Of a DNA stretch of 64,000 nt, positions 55,846 through 64,000 are shown one piece after another. Positions within the stretch are counted from its first letter, which is position 1; every line of letters starts with the position of its first letter. The stretch lies in contig NZ_MWSJ01000001.1 in NCBI RefSeq assembly GCF_002237755.1, positions 372,001 through 436,000 of the forward strand, read 5' to 3'. Below the pieces are notes generated by a model, which searched no databases, had not been told where the DNA came from, and was given only the letters and a program-made list of their open reading frames with translations. The DNA comes from Lysinibacillus sp. KCTC 33748. GTDB lineage: Bacteria; Bacillota; Bacilli; Bacillales_A; Planococcaceae. The position numbers and the translations under genes are program-made.

Positions 55846-57585
55846 TTATAAAGAGTCGATTGTTGCAAAGTATGGTGCTTGACCGTGACGGAAGTAAGTT
55901 AAAAGATAGCCATTTTTTTGTACAATTTTGCCTTTTGAAAAATTTTGGTAATCAATGTGATGCGGAATAATAAGCGTATGTTTAAACAACTCTTTTTCGG
56001 ATAGATTGAAGTTGGCAAATGGCTCACCTGCGATGGCAGGGTTTTCACGTAATGCCGTATAAAGTGCTTTTTGTTGCTCCTCAGTAGGACGCTCCTTCCA
56101 CCATAATTTACGCGGCTGGAACTGTTGAGCCATTAAATAATCTAGTTGCATTAGGCTTTGAATGATAGTTAAATCAGCACCTTCAACAGTTTCTAAAAAC
56201 ATTAATAAACGAAGGAATAAATCCTCAAGCTGATGTCCGATACGTGACCAACCTTTAGTTTCCCAATAAGTACCGAAGTTTTGGAAGAAATCAAATGGTG
56301 TTTCAAACACTTCAGTTACTAAATATTCAATCGTATGATCCAAACGGTGATCGTTCCAGTATTTCTCAAGCACGTCCTCTGCATGTTTAATGCGCACGAT
56401 ATCATCAAATGTTAAGACATTATTAGAGAAAATCTCGTAAGGTGATTGGTCCACATACGTATAGCCATATTTTTCAGCCTCTAGACGAAGGCCTGTACCA
56501 CGCAGAAGCTTAAGGAATCCAAGCTGTAATTCTTCTGGGCGCATTGCGAAAACGTCATTAAAGGTTTGTCGGAAGCTTGCATAATCCTCCTCTGGTAAAC
56601 CAGCGATTAAATCTAAATGCTGATCAATCTTTCCACCTTCTTTGACCATCGTCACTGTACGTGTTAGTTTTTCAAAGTTTTGACGGCGCTTCACGAGAGT
56701 ATTTGTTAAATCGTTCGTTGATTGAACACCGATTTCAAAACGGAAAAGACCTTTTGGTGCGTTATCATTTAAAAACTGGATAACCTCAGGACGCATAATA
56801 TCAGCGGTAATTTCAAATTGGAACACAACCCCTGGCTTATGTTCATCGATTAAAAACTGGAACATTTCCATTGCATAGCTGCGACTTATATTAAATGTAC
56901 GGTCAACAAATTTAATAGTACGTGCACCGTTGTCCATCAAGAATCGAATATCTTCTTTTATTTTTTCTCGGTTAAAATAACGAACCCCTACTTCAATAGA
57001 AGATAAACAAAATTGACAGCTAAATGGACAGCCGCGACTTGTTTCAATATATTGGATTCGTTTGCTTAGATGAGGGAGGTCCTCCTCGAAACGAAATGGA
57101 CTTGGCAATTCACGTAAATCAATTTTTGATGCTTGTGCGTGAATTCGTACTTTACCATCTTCTAAGTAGCAAATCCCTGGAACATCCTCCAATGCAATTT
57201 CTCCATGCAAATGGCGTAGTAATTGTTTAAAGGAAGTTTCTCCTTCACCCATAATAATGAAATCAACCTCTTCAATTTTACGTAACCAATGGTGGGAATC
57301 GTAAGAAACTTCAGGTCCGCCGAGCAAAATTTTAACATTTGGGCAGACAGTTTTTAACATTTTGATGACGTGAATAGTTTCTTCAATATTCCAAATATAG
57401 CAGCTGAATCCTACAATATCAGGGTTTTTTTGGAATAAATCTGATACAATATTAAAAGCAGGATCTTTAATTGTATATTCTGCAATGATCGGATTAAATT
57501 CTGGTAAAGCAGCACCTTTTAAATAACGCAGTGCTAAATTTGTGTGAATATACTTTGCATTTAAAGTAGTTAAAATAGTATTCAT
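55846..57585 (-). CDS. B12-binding radical SAM protein (DUF4080 type)
   Basis: A 579-residue enzyme. Residues 1-140 form a cobalamin-binding-like Rossmann domain (LLGGPEVSYD, FIIMGEGETSFKQLL) without the DxHxxG loop, so B12 may be bound loosely or lost. The radical SAM core has the cluster motif C186-x3-C190-x2-C193 (SRGCPFSCQFC) and TIKFVDRTFN, FEITADIMRPE and GLFRFEIGVQSTN barrel strands. A long C-terminal helical domain (DUF4080) follows. Family members in Firmicutes are uncharacterised; related proteins methylate or rearrange unactivated carbons. AAGGAAGAT ribosome site. Monocistronic. Confidence 0.9.
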   Translation of the reverse strand: MNTILTTLNAKYIHTNLALRYLKGAALPEFNPIIAEYTIKDPAFNIVSDLFQKNPDIVGFSCYIWNIEETIHVIKMLKTVCPNVKILLGGPEVSYDSHHWLRKIEEVDFIIMGEGETSFKQLLRHLHGEIALEDVPGICYLEDGKVRIHAQASKIDLRELPSPFRFEEDLPHLSKRIQYIETSRGCPFSCQFCLSSIEVGVRYFNREKIKEDIRFLMDNGARTIKFVDRTFNISRSYAMEMFQFLIDEHKPGVVFQFEITADIMRPEVIQFLNDNAPKGLFRFEIGVQSTNDLTNTLVKRRQNFEKLTRTVTMVKEGGKIDQHLDLIAGLPEEDYASFRQTFNDVFAMRPEELQLGFLKLLRGTGLRLEAEKYGYTYVDQSPYEIFSNNVLTFDDIVRIKHAEDVLEKYWNDHRLDHTIEYLVTEVFETPFDFFQNFGTYWETKGWSRIGHQLEDLFLRLLMFLETVEGADLTIIQSLMQLDYLMAQQFQPRKLWWKERPTEEQQKALYTALRENPAIAGEPFANFNLSEKELFKHTLIIPHHIDYQNFSKGKIVQKNGYLLTYFRHGQAPYFATIDSL

Positions 57586-57784
57586 GAAATAATCTTCCTT
57601 TCAATTTCTAATTGTAACAGTCAAGTAGCTGTCAAACAATATAATCCTTTTTGCCTATTTATTTTGTGAACAGTTCGTGAAATAATTTTAAATACTTAAA
57701 TTTACTAAATTTTGTAATAATAGAATCGTGCAGTCATAAAGTATAGTAAAGGCTCAAAATTCGAATAAGGGGTTTTTTACTCTA

Positions 57785-59260
57785 TTGAAAGGTTCGGTGA
57801 GAAAGTTGAAGCAAAATGATATTAATCAATGTTTTGGAAATCTTATGACAAGTACTTCGTCACCAACACTTATTCTTAATAAAGTAGGTAAAATTTTAAA
57901 CATGAATGAGGCTGCAATTAAACTGTTTAACCTCAATTCATCGTATATAGGTTATTTAACAATGGACGAGTCCTCTAATTTAAATTGGGCAAAATTCGTT
58001 AAACAATTACAAAGTGATTTGAGATCAGAAGAAATCTTTAATATTCAAACAGCTAGTAATGAGTTTGAAATGATGTCTTTCAAATGTTTTTATGATCCGA
58101 ACACAGAAGAAATCGTTGCGCAAATTTCAACATTAAATAATGACATAGCTCATGAATTATATGTTAGCCAAGAGCAAGAGAGATCACAATCTTTCCATGC
58201 TTATGACCACTTACCGTACGCTGTTATTATAAGTGACGCTAGTGGGATTATTCTTGGGCTAAATAAGTATGCTGAGATGTATTTAAAAATAGAAAAATCA
58301 CAGCTTCTTCATAAGGCACACCAGCACATCTTTGATACGTTTACACTTAAGAAAGGCCAAATTACTTCATACCTTTCTAAATTGATGGGTGAAAAACATG
58401 CAAATATTCATGTAGTTGATGAAACGCAAGTTATGACCCCTTGCTATTATGAAATTTCAAGTATATATGATGAATACAACAATATTATTGTCACAGTCAT
58501 TAATGATGAAACAGAAAAGAAACAACTTCAACATAAAGTTGAACATCAGCAAGCTTTAAATGTTGTCGGTCAAATGGCCGCAAGTATCGCCCATGAAATC
58601 CGTAATCCATTAACTTCTTTAAAGGGCTTTACCGAATTATTAAAGTTAAATGCTGATGAAGAGTCCAGTATGTATTTATCTGTCATCGATAGTGAGCTTC
58701 AACGGATGGAACAAATCTTATCCGAGCTTTTAGTATTGTCCAAGCCAACAAGCATGAAAGTAGAATTATTAGAGCTAAATAACATTGTGAAGCAAGTGAT
58801 TGAGTTTATGCTTCCAGATGCGCTTATGAAAAATATTATGATTCAATACATTTCTCCTTCTACACAAGTATACATTGGTGGCAATGAGAATCGCTTAAAG
58901 CAAGTATTCATGAATCTTATTAAAAATGCGATGGAATCCATGAATAATGGTGGAACGATCACAGTAGAAATGACTGCTGACTGTGCAATTGCTGAATTAC
59001 AGATTAAAGACGAAGGTGTCGGTATGGACAGTGCTACCCTTCAAAACTTATTCCAGCCTTTTTACACGACGAAATCAGCAGGGACAGGACTAGGCCTTGC
59101 TTTTGTGAAAAAGGTGATTGAAGAGCATGAAGGTGTAATAGGTGTGAGTAGTGAATTACAAAAGGGGACATGCTTCCACTTACAATTCCCCATTTACTCA
59201 TTTAATCAGGTGGATACAATGGATGTGTCCACGAAAGATTCTGCTTATTTAGTAACATAA
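57785..59260 (+). CDS. PAS-domain sensor histidine kinase (sporulation-kinase-like)
   Basis: A 491-residue soluble kinase. Two PAS-like domains (about 25-120: PTLILNKVGKILNMNEAAIKLF; 143-245: LPYAVIISDASGIILGLNKYAEMYLK) are followed by HisKA with the phosphorylated His near residue 270 (MAASIAHEIRNPLTSLKGF) and the ATPase domain: N box VFMNLIKNAMESM, G1 DEGVGMD, G2 GTGLGLAFVKKVI. Absence of membrane helices and PAS number resemble KinA/KinE-type kinases that feed the Spo0A phosphorelay. No response regulator is next to it. TTG 57785 is the likely start; GTG 57797 is an alternative. Confidence 0.9.
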   Translation: MKGSVRKLKQNDINQCFGNLMTSTSSPTLILNKVGKILNMNEAAIKLFNLNSSYIGYLTMDESSNLNWAKFVKQLQSDLRSEEIFNIQTASNEFEMMSFKCFYDPNTEEIVAQISTLNNDIAHELYVSQEQERSQSFHAYDHLPYAVIISDASGIILGLNKYAEMYLKIEKSQLLHKAHQHIFDTFTLKKGQITSYLSKLMGEKHANIHVVDETQVMTPCYYEISSIYDEYNNIIVTVINDETEKKQLQHKVEHQQALNVVGQMAASIAHEIRNPLTSLKGFTELLKLNADEESSMYLSVIDSELQRMEQILSELLVLSKPTSMKVELLELNNIVKQVIEFMLPDALMKNIMIQYISPSTQVYIGGNENRLKQVFMNLIKNAMESMNNGGTITVEMTADCAIAELQIKDEGVGMDSATLQNLFQPFYTTKSAGTGLGLAFVKKVIEEHEGVIGVSSELQKGTCFHLQFPIYSFNQVDTMDVSTKDSAYLVT

Positions 59261-59379
59261 AAAGAGTCAATGTGTACCGTAAACGACATATGAGGCTTAA
59301 AATCAAATAATGCTTTTGACAATGCTTTTCTAATATCGCTATAATGGCATGTATAAAAGCGAATTGAAAGGAAAAGGAT

Positions 59380-59826
59380 ATGACGTCAGAAGATATAAAG
59401 CAATCATTAAAATTATATATCGTATTATCACGTGCACATAAAGCAATCAATGAGACAACCCAACAATTTTTTCAAGAGAATGGACTAAATCCTACTGAAT
59501 TTGCTGTCTTAGAGCTTCTTTATCATAAAGGAAGACAGCCATTACAGCAAATTGGCAATAAAATTTTGCTTGCTAGTGGGTCTATTACGTATGTCATTGA
59601 CAAACTTGAAAAAAGAGGATATTTATTACGTGTTTCATGTCCGTCAGATCGCCGTGTTACGTATGCAGAAATTACGGACAAAGGTGAAGCATTTATGGCG
59701 GAACTATTTCCAAAGCATGAGCAGCATTTACATGAATTGATGAGTGTGCTATCTATTGAGGAAAAAGATCAAGCTATCACTTTATTAAAAAAATTAGGAC
59801 TGTCTATTAAGGATTTGTCTTATTAA
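59380..59826 (+). CDS. MarR-family transcriptional regulator
   Basis: A 148-residue winged-helix repressor. The DNA-binding part is FAVLELLYHKGRQPLQQIGNKILLASGSITYVIDKLEKRGYLLRVSCPSDRRVTYAEITDKG, with the wing DRRVTY. It contains one Cys (VSCPSDRR) within the wing; this is placed differently from the sensing Cys of OhrR. It resembles MhqR/YkvE-like regulators of quinone or aromatic stress. The 18-bp palindrome before yceI might be a target, but the gene lies 43 kb away. AAAGGAAAAGG ribosome site; terminator follows. Confidence 0.92.
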   Translation: MTSEDIKQSLKLYIVLSRAHKAINETTQQFFQENGLNPTEFAVLELLYHKGRQPLQQIGNKILLASGSITYVIDKLEKRGYLLRVSCPSDRRVTYAEITDKGEAFMAELFPKHEQHLHELMSVLSIEEKDQAITLLKKLGLSIKDLSY

Positions 59827-59861
59827 AAAGGGTTGTCTCAATGAATTTGAGGCAACTTTTT
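59825..59861 (+). terminator. Intrinsic terminator of marR-like gene
   Basis: AAAAAGGGTTGTCTCA / TTGAGGCAACTTTTT. Confidence 0.8.
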
Positions 59862-59884
59862 GTGTTGAACAAAAGGCTTTTAGG

Positions 59885-60058
59885 GAGAGAACGCAGTGAA
59901 TCTTAAATTTGATTCTATACCCCTTGGAGATTATAGGTTATGGAGAAGGGATGAAGTGAGCGACAAAAGTATCCTGTCCTGCGTAAACGCCCTTGTAAAC
60001 GCTCCTAGCCGTCCATGGCACAATCCGACCAATCGGAAGGGAAATGAGCCTCACGCTA
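59885..60058 (+). repeat. Diverged family A repeat (copy A7)
   Basis: ACCCCTTGGAGATTATAGG, TCCTGTCCTGCGTAAACGCC and CCAATCGGAAGGGAAATGAG keep the block order of family A, but most of the interior motifs are lost. Confidence 0.45.
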
Positions 60059-60083
60059 AGGTATAAACCGTATTAAAAATAAC

Positions 60084-60126
60084 AAAAAGACTGTAGAGCA
60101 AACAAGTTTGTCTACAGTCTTTTTTG
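60084..60126. terminator. Bidirectional intrinsic terminator
   Basis: AAAAAGACTGTAGA / TCTACAGTCTTTTTT; ends the minus-strand lipoprotein gene. Confidence 0.8.
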
Positions 60127-60131
60127 AATCA

Positions 60132-60836
60132 TTATTTTTTAGAAATAGTTGCAGCCATTTTAAACATAGCATCAGTTAAATCTAGTTCTTCGTTATCGTG
60201 AATAGTTAATTTAATAATTAAACCGTCTTTTTCAAAAACAACGCCGATTACTTTTTCTTTGTCATCAACAAAATTTACAACATAACCTTCAATGTTTTTA
60301 ACACCCTTAAATGGAGCTAGATCCTCAGAAGACAAAGCTGATGGTTCACCAACAGCATTCATATAATCTTGCATAGATTTTTTTACTTCATCATAGCTTG
60401 ATTGTGAAACATCTTCGATACGCATGAATACTTCAGCATTTTCATTAGAAATTAACATGTCTTTACCAGGTTCTTCTTGAGAAAGTGTGAATCCAGGTAG
60501 TTGTTGCATTTTATAGCCTTGATCAGCACTTTTCGATTCGCTTGCTGTTTCAGTTTTTTCTTTGCCTTTTTGTATATAGTTAACTTCTTGTTTTGGTGTA
60601 TTTGCACTATCTGTAGTGTCAGTTTTGTCTGTAGTATCTTTATCTGTTTCATTTGTAGGCGTTTCTTCTGAGCCATTTACAGTTTTATCCTCAGCTGATG
60701 GTTTTTGCTGTTGTTCAGTATTTGATGGCTCATTTTTTTGAACATCAGAATCCTCTGTTTTATCAGATGTATTACATCCTACGACTAAAATGGCTGTTAG
60801 TAATAATGCAGGTAGAGAAATTAATTTTTTTTGCAT
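60132..60836 (-). CDS. Lipoprotein with acidic linker, unknown
   Basis: A 234-residue lipoprotein. ATG 60836 has AAGGAGGGC upstream and begins the signal peptide directly (MQKKLISLPALLLTAILVVGC, lipobox VVGC). A very Thr/Asp/Lys/Glu-rich, disordered linker of about 80 residues follows, then a compact domain (GYKMQQLPGFTLSQEEPGKDMLISNENAEVFMRIE) of about 130 residues that may be a lipoprotein-specific sensor or adhesin module. No family recognised. It probably hangs from the membrane into the wall. Confidence 0.8.
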   Translation of the reverse strand: MQKKLISLPALLLTAILVVGCNTSDKTEDSDVQKNEPSNTEQQQKPSAEDKTVNGSEETPTNETDKDTTDKTDTTDSANTPKQEVNYIQKGKEKTETASESKSADQGYKMQQLPGFTLSQEEPGKDMLISNENAEVFMRIEDVSQSSYDEVKKSMQDYMNAVGEPSALSSEDLAPFKGVKNIEGYVVNFVDDKEKVIGVVFEKDGLIIKLTIHDNEELDLTDAMFKMAATISKK

Positions 60837-60899
60837 GAAAAGCCCTCCTTTTATTATCAAACGTTGGTAAAGAGAAAATGTTTCCAAATTTTAATGCTA

Positions 60900-61514
60900 T
60901 TATGTTAAAGGTAACACTAAAAATAAGAGTAGTACAAAGACTACATGGGATACAATAACCAGTGGCATACTCTTACGCCATTCATATAACAAGCCCCAAA
61001 TAATGCCGGTTACAAGTGCAGCAACCATACCAAGCATAAAGCCGCTTATTGCAATAGAGATTGCACTTAGAATCGCTGTTACAATGACTGCTAAAGTAGG
61101 TTTCATAAAGCGTTTCAGCTGTTGTTGAACATAGCCACGCCAAAAGAGCTCTTCACCAATAGCAACAATGAATACAAGTAGTATATAGTGCCAAATAGTC
61201 TGTGGTCCATAATTTGCTAAAAACTTTTGTACTGATTGTACCAATGAACCATTAATATGTGGTGCTAGCCAATAGCCAAAGCGTATAATACCGTATATTA
61301 TTGTACCGTATCCAATACCGAAAAGTAAAAATTTCCATGTCGGTAACTGATCCTCAATTTTTCCAGTTAAAATGGCAATGGCAATACATACAAGTAAAGT
61401 AAATGCATATAGGTGCCAAAATACAGCTTGGTTAGCAAAGGTAAAAGCAAGCATGCCATAAACGAATAATAAAGAAAGGAGCAATATTATTGTTTGTTTC
61501 GAATTTGTAAGCAT
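60900..61514 (-). CDS. CPBP-family intramembrane protease
   Basis: A 204-residue polytopic membrane protein with about six helices. The CPBP/CAAX-protease motifs are present: GEELFWRGYVQQQL (EExxxR) and, near the end, GLLYEWRKSMPLVIVSHVVF with the second-zone His. These residues bind the catalytic metal or form the active site of Rce1-like proteases; bacterial members take part in immunity to bacteriocins or in membrane-protein turnover. GGAGGTCG six bases before ATG. Followed by the lipoprotein gene in the same direction 64 bases on. Confidence 0.88.
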   Translation of the reverse strand: MLTNSKQTIILLLSLLFVYGMLAFTFANQAVFWHLYAFTLLVCIAIAILTGKIEDQLPTWKFLLFGIGYGTIIYGIIRFGYWLAPHINGSLVQSVQKFLANYGPQTIWHYILLVFIVAIGEELFWRGYVQQQLKRFMKPTLAVIVTAILSAISIAISGFMLGMVAALVTGIIWGLLYEWRKSMPLVIVSHVVFVLLLFLVLPLT

Positions 61515-61543
61515 TATTCGACCTCCATGCTTTTAATTTTATC

Positions 61544-61587
61544 AAAAAAAAAGTCCCTTATCATCTATAAAGACAAATAGGGACTAT
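61544..61587 (-). terminator. Intrinsic terminator of ykvS-like gene
   Basis: Minus strand: AATAGTCCCTAT...ATAAGGGACTTTTTTTTT. Confidence 0.75.
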
Positions 61588-61595
61588 TCAGACTA

Positions 61596-61784
61596 TTAAG
61601 CTTCATTTGTATATAAAATTTTGTAACGTTTATGATTGACGACCGTCTTTTCTTCAATTTCAAGGGAATCGAAATTCTCCATGTATGTTAAATCAACGAT
61701 CACCGAATTTTCATTTACTTTTTCGACTATACCTTGTAAGCCGTCTTTAAACTCGATAATATTTCCAACTTCAGCTATTTTCAC
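61596..61784 (-). CDS. YkvS/DUF2187-family small protein
   Basis: A 62-residue protein (MKIAEVGNIIEFKDGLQGIV, then EKVNENSVIVDLTYMENF and KRYKILYTNEA) that matches YkvS of Bacillus (DUF2187): a small SH3-like beta barrel with a conserved GNxIEFKDGLxGxVEKVNENSVIVD signature. Function is unknown. GTG start with AAGGAGC upstream. Divergent from the small gene at 61910. Confidence 0.88.
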   Translation of the reverse strand: MKIAEVGNIIEFKDGLQGIVEKVNENSVIVDLTYMENFDSLEIEEKTVVNHKRYKILYTNEA

Positions 61785-61909
61785 AGACAGTCAGCTCCTT
61801 CATCGACTAATAATATACAGTTTGCATGAAAAAATGGAAAACGTAAAGCCTTTTTTGAATAATTCATAATTAATTACACAGAATGCTAAAAAAGAGAGGA
61901 ATGGAAAAA

Positions 61910-62098
61910 ATGGAAAAATACGAAAATATGCTTAAACAATTACAAAACGGGGAATTGAAAAGTATAGAAATAGATAAGGAACAATTTTATGAGTTCCGAG
62001 AAGTACTAGTAAAACATCCTTTATTTAAACATTATAGAGGTGAGGCCAAACAAAATGGACGCGTAATTTATACTTATCAAGAAATTCCAAGAAGCTGA
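61910..62098 (+). CDS. Short hypothetical protein
   Basis: A 62-residue soluble protein (MEKYENMLKQLQNGELKSIE, then FYEFREVLVKHPLFKHYRGE and a C-terminal strand NGRVIYTYQEI). GAGAGG precedes the start; an ATG at 61901 is also possible. Genes of this size and sequence sit near ykvS in Bacillales, but no family name is recalled. Nothing suggests an enzyme. Confidence 0.7.
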   Translation: MEKYENMLKQLQNGELKSIEIDKEQFYEFREVLVKHPLFKHYRGEAKQNGRVIYTYQEIPRS

Positions 62099-62190
62099 TT
62101 TGTCGAACATTGTCGTAAGTTAATGCTGTAAGAAATGAAATATAAATGTATAATAATGGTATGATTATTTGTGTGTGGAGGGTTATATGA

Positions 62191-62367
62191 ATGGTCAATC
62201 TACTCTTGAAACAAATGGAACAAACTCGTGAGATGATGATTCGCTCAGGTGTAGAGAACGGGTTACAAAATGCGAAAACCATTCAACTGAGTCGCAGATT
62301 AGATCAGTTAATGAATACTTATTATAGACAGACAACATTTGAAGAAGAAGAGCGTCAAGAAGATTGA
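62191..62367 (+). CDS. Spo0E-like sporulation regulatory phosphatase
   Basis: A 58-residue two-helix protein that is too short for many gene finders. The second helix has LSRRLDQLMNTYYRQ, which corresponds to the SQELD signature of Spo0E phosphatases (LSxxLDxxxxxYY), here SRRLD. Spo0E-like proteins remove phosphate from Spo0A~P and delay sporulation. The variant residues around Asp (RR instead of QE) leave the activity uncertain. GTGGAGGG precedes ATG 62191 by nine bases. It is downstream of two other small genes of unknown role. Confidence 0.75.
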   Translation: MVNLLLKQMEQTREMMIRSGVENGLQNAKTIQLSRRLDQLMNTYYRQTTFEEEERQED

Positions 62368-62473
62368 AAGAATGTTCCAGTATTCAGAGTATAAACTTTT
62401 TAAATAATATGTTTAAAAAGCATTTGGTGGGGAATACTTATTTTGAACACAGCAACATTCTCATTTCCCCTTT

Positions 62474-62510
62474 AGAGCAGTGATACCCCATCAACTGCTC
62501 TCTTTTTTTT
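62474..62510 (+). terminator. Intrinsic terminator
   Basis: AGAGCAG / CTGCTCT, then CTTTTTTTT. Confidence 0.8.
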
Positions 62511-62638
62511 GTCTTCATTACGTTAAGGAAATTGATTTACTCGTATATATGCAGCGCTTAAAGTTTTTAGTACAAGTTAATAAGAGAAGTTTGAATTATC
62601 GCACTTATTAAACTACACTTATAGATAAGAATAAGTGC

Positions 62639-62670
62639 TAATGATTGATCAATTAAAAAAATCAATCATT
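62639..62670 (+). promoter_or_regulatory. Inverted repeat before the dehydrogenase gene
   Basis: AATGATTGAT / ATCAATCATT separated by about 12 bases; ends 28 bases before the start codon, with no T-run. Could be an operator or an RNA hairpin in the leader. Confidence 0.45.
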
Positions 62671-62697
62671 GCCTTGATCACAAAGGAGTATGTACAT

Positions 62698-63564
62698 ATG
62701 GGAAAAGAAGGTATTGCATTTGTCGGCACAGGCGTAATGGGTGCTAGTATTATTAAACATTTATTAAAAAATGGTCATGAGGTTACAGTTTTTACACGCT
62801 CAAAGGAGAAAGCGGAGCCACTCTTGGCGTTAGGTGCAACTTGGGCAAGTACACCAGCAGAAGCATTTAAACATAAGGAAATTGCTTTTACGATGGTTGG
62901 ATATCCTGCGGACGTAGAGGAAGTTTATTTTGGAGATAATGGATTATTTCAAACAGCCGAATCTGGCAATATCGTTATTGATATGACCACTTCCGAGCCA
63001 ACATTAGCAAAGAAAATTTTCGAACATGCTCAAAAAGTTGGAGTAGAAGCGCTGGATGCACCTGTTTCTGGAGGAGATATTGGCGCTCAAAATGGGACAT
63101 TATCAATTATGGTTGGAGGTAGCCAAGCTACATTCAATAAGGTTTTACCAATTATGAAACATTTCGGTGAAAATATTGTTTATCAAGGAGAAGCTGGTGC
63201 AGGGCAGCATGCTAAAATGTGTAATCAGATTGTTATTGCATCTGGAATGATTGGTGTGTGTGAGTCACTGGCTTACGGTTTAAAGGCGGGACTTGATTTA
63301 CCGACAGTATTGCAATCCATTTCTTCTGGTGCAGCAGGCTCTTGGTCGTTAAGTAATTTAGCCCCTCGCATGATCAAAGGAGATTACGCACCAGGCTTTT
63401 ATATTAAGCATTTTGTAAAGGATATGAAAATAGCATTAGATGAATCTAAAAAAATGGGGATTACATTGCCAGGTCTAACACTCGCTTATGATATGTATGA
63501 AAGGCTAATAGAAGAGGGCTACGGTGAAAACGGTACTCAGGCACTTTTAAAGGCCTATCATTAA
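62698..63564 (+). CDS. 3-hydroxyisobutyrate dehydrogenase / tartronate-semialdehyde reductase family protein
   Basis: A 288-residue beta-hydroxyacid dehydrogenase. NAD(P) site IAFVGTGVMGASIIKHLLKNGH (about 6-27) with TRSKEKAEPL afterwards; substrate loop DAPVSGGDIGAQNGTLSIMVGG; catalytic Lys in GAGQHAKMCNQIVIA (about residue 171). This layout covers 3-hydroxyisobutyrate, tartronate semialdehyde, glyoxylate/succinic semialdehyde reductases, and the substrate is not determined. ATG 62698 has AAAGGAG nine bases upstream; the longer frame to 62635 runs through the inverted repeat. Monocistronic. Confidence 0.9.
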   Translation: MGKEGIAFVGTGVMGASIIKHLLKNGHEVTVFTRSKEKAEPLLALGATWASTPAEAFKHKEIAFTMVGYPADVEEVYFGDNGLFQTAESGNIVIDMTTSEPTLAKKIFEHAQKVGVEALDAPVSGGDIGAQNGTLSIMVGGSQATFNKVLPIMKHFGENIVYQGEAGAGQHAKMCNQIVIASGMIGVCESLAYGLKAGLDLPTVLQSISSGAAGSWSLSNLAPRMIKGDYAPGFYIKHFVKDMKIALDESKKMGITLPGLTLAYDMYERLIEEGYGENGTQALLKAYH

Positions 63565-63595
63565 AGATTAACAAAACGAAGAATCATAATTTTAG

Positions 63596-63645
63596 AAAGC
63601 CCGAAGTATCATCTTTTGAAAGGATGAGCACTTCGGGTTTTCTTA
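63596..63645. terminator. Intrinsic terminator
   Basis: AAGCCCGAAGT-atcATC / GATgagc-ACTTCGGGTTTTCTT, after the dehydrogenase gene. Confidence 0.8.
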
Positions 63646-63763
63646 TATAAAGCAGCTCATTAACAATACTGAAAATAGCATGCTTGTTGGTTCTGCCCGT
63701 AGAATTCAAGTGGATAAAAATGTCTAATCAATACACTTGAGAAAATAGTTAACTACGGCAGCA

Positions 63764-64000
63764 TTACTCTTTATCAAAAAGTTTTGCGTCTAAAGAAAAA
63801 CTAGATGCCCCTGCAAGTGCAAAGTATAAGGCCATTGCCGCTAAAGCTAAATCAAATTCATATCCGGCTAAGCCGTTTTCTCCGATAAAGCCAACGCTAA
63901 GCTTCGCTGTGAAAATAGCAACGATCATTGTTATTGTCAATAAAGCACCGATAAGTCTTGTACCTAAGCCTAAAATAATGGCTACACCACCGACTAGTTC
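63764..64000 (-). CDS. DoxX-family membrane protein (C-terminal part, cut by window edge)
   Basis: The minus strand carries 78 codons open to the window edge and ends at TAA 63764-63766. The product has three hydrophobic helices (ELVGGVAIILGLGTRLIGALLTITMIVAIFTA, LALAAMALYFALAGASSF) and a central loop LSVGFIGENGLAGYEFD. These are the hallmarks of DoxX/YphA-like four-helix membrane proteins, with the second and third helix in the typical G(G/V)xAIILG...RL arrangement and ENG...EFDL before the last helix. The family is linked to thiosulfate or redox metabolism in some species; function here is not known. The N-terminal part is outside the window. Confidence 0.8.
   Translation of the reverse strand, partial: ELVGGVAIILGLGTRLIGALLTITMIVAIFTAKLSVGFIGENGLAGYEFDLALAAMALYFALAGASSFSLDAKLFDKE

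Overview
The window looks like chromosome of a low-GC, spore-forming Bacillales member, most probably Lysinibacillus or a close relative. This is inferred from gene content, without a database search: NEAT haem-binding proteins including one with S-layer homology domains, a stand-alone murE next to prfC, Spo0E-like, YkvS-like and PAS-kinase genes, GlpP-type leaders, strong AGGAGG ribosome sites and many short intergenic repeats. No rRNA, tRNA, CRISPR array, phage block or complete insertion sequence was seen.

Layout. 1-2.6 kb: the broken end of a gene, an OpuAC-like betaine-binding lipoprotein (minus strand) and a 1.2-kb stretch without genes that holds a duplicated promoter-like segment. 2.6-8.5 kb: signalling genes, namely an Mga-like regulator, a HemAT aerotaxis sensor broken by frameshifts, a PAS/HD-GYP protein and a chemoreceptor. 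8.7-9.2 kb: an MntP/YtaF-like membrane protein. 9.4-16.6 kb: a Fur-box-headed haem-uptake operon of three NEAT proteins, IsdE-like lipoprotein, permease, ATPase and sortase B. 16.9-21.3 kb: YceI, a sugar epimerase and an RloA/RloB (AbiL-like) pair whose genes both end in copies of one short repeat. 21.6-26.6 kb: glpD-glpP-glpF-glpK, with terminator leaders before glpD and glpF where GlpP would act. 26.7-28.9 kb: an ECF41 sigma factor with its epimerase operon and a promoter that fits the ECF41 motif.

29-35.8 kb: small or hypothetical genes, an alpha/beta hydrolase, a large-subunit catalase and a GC-rich 21-bp tandem array. 35.9-42.4 kb: dihydrolipoyl dehydrogenase, a flavin monooxygenase / ATP-grasp / FMN reductase cassette followed by a second (AT-rich) 21-bp array, a 51-codon gene and aldehyde dehydrogenase. 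42.9-46.3 kb: murE and prfC. 47-54 kb: RND exporter, SDR reductase, a manganese (yybP-ykoY) riboswitch with terC, and a Ktr/Trk potassium channel subunit. 54-55.4 kb: a gene-poor segment between inverted repeats. 55.8-64 kb: radical SAM protein, PAS histidine kinase, MarR regulator, lipoprotein, CPBP protease, YkvS, two small genes including a Spo0E-like phosphatase, a 3-hydroxyisobutyrate-dehydrogenase-like enzyme and a truncated DoxX gene.

The most unusual content lies between the genes: a MITE-like family with terminal inverted repeats around GTTGAT...CTGGGCG and chi-like internal motifs (GCTGTCGCTACGCTTTCGC), a second family that abuts gene ends, and two unrelated tandem arrays that share an exact 21-bp period, each directly downstream of a gene and upstream of a terminator.
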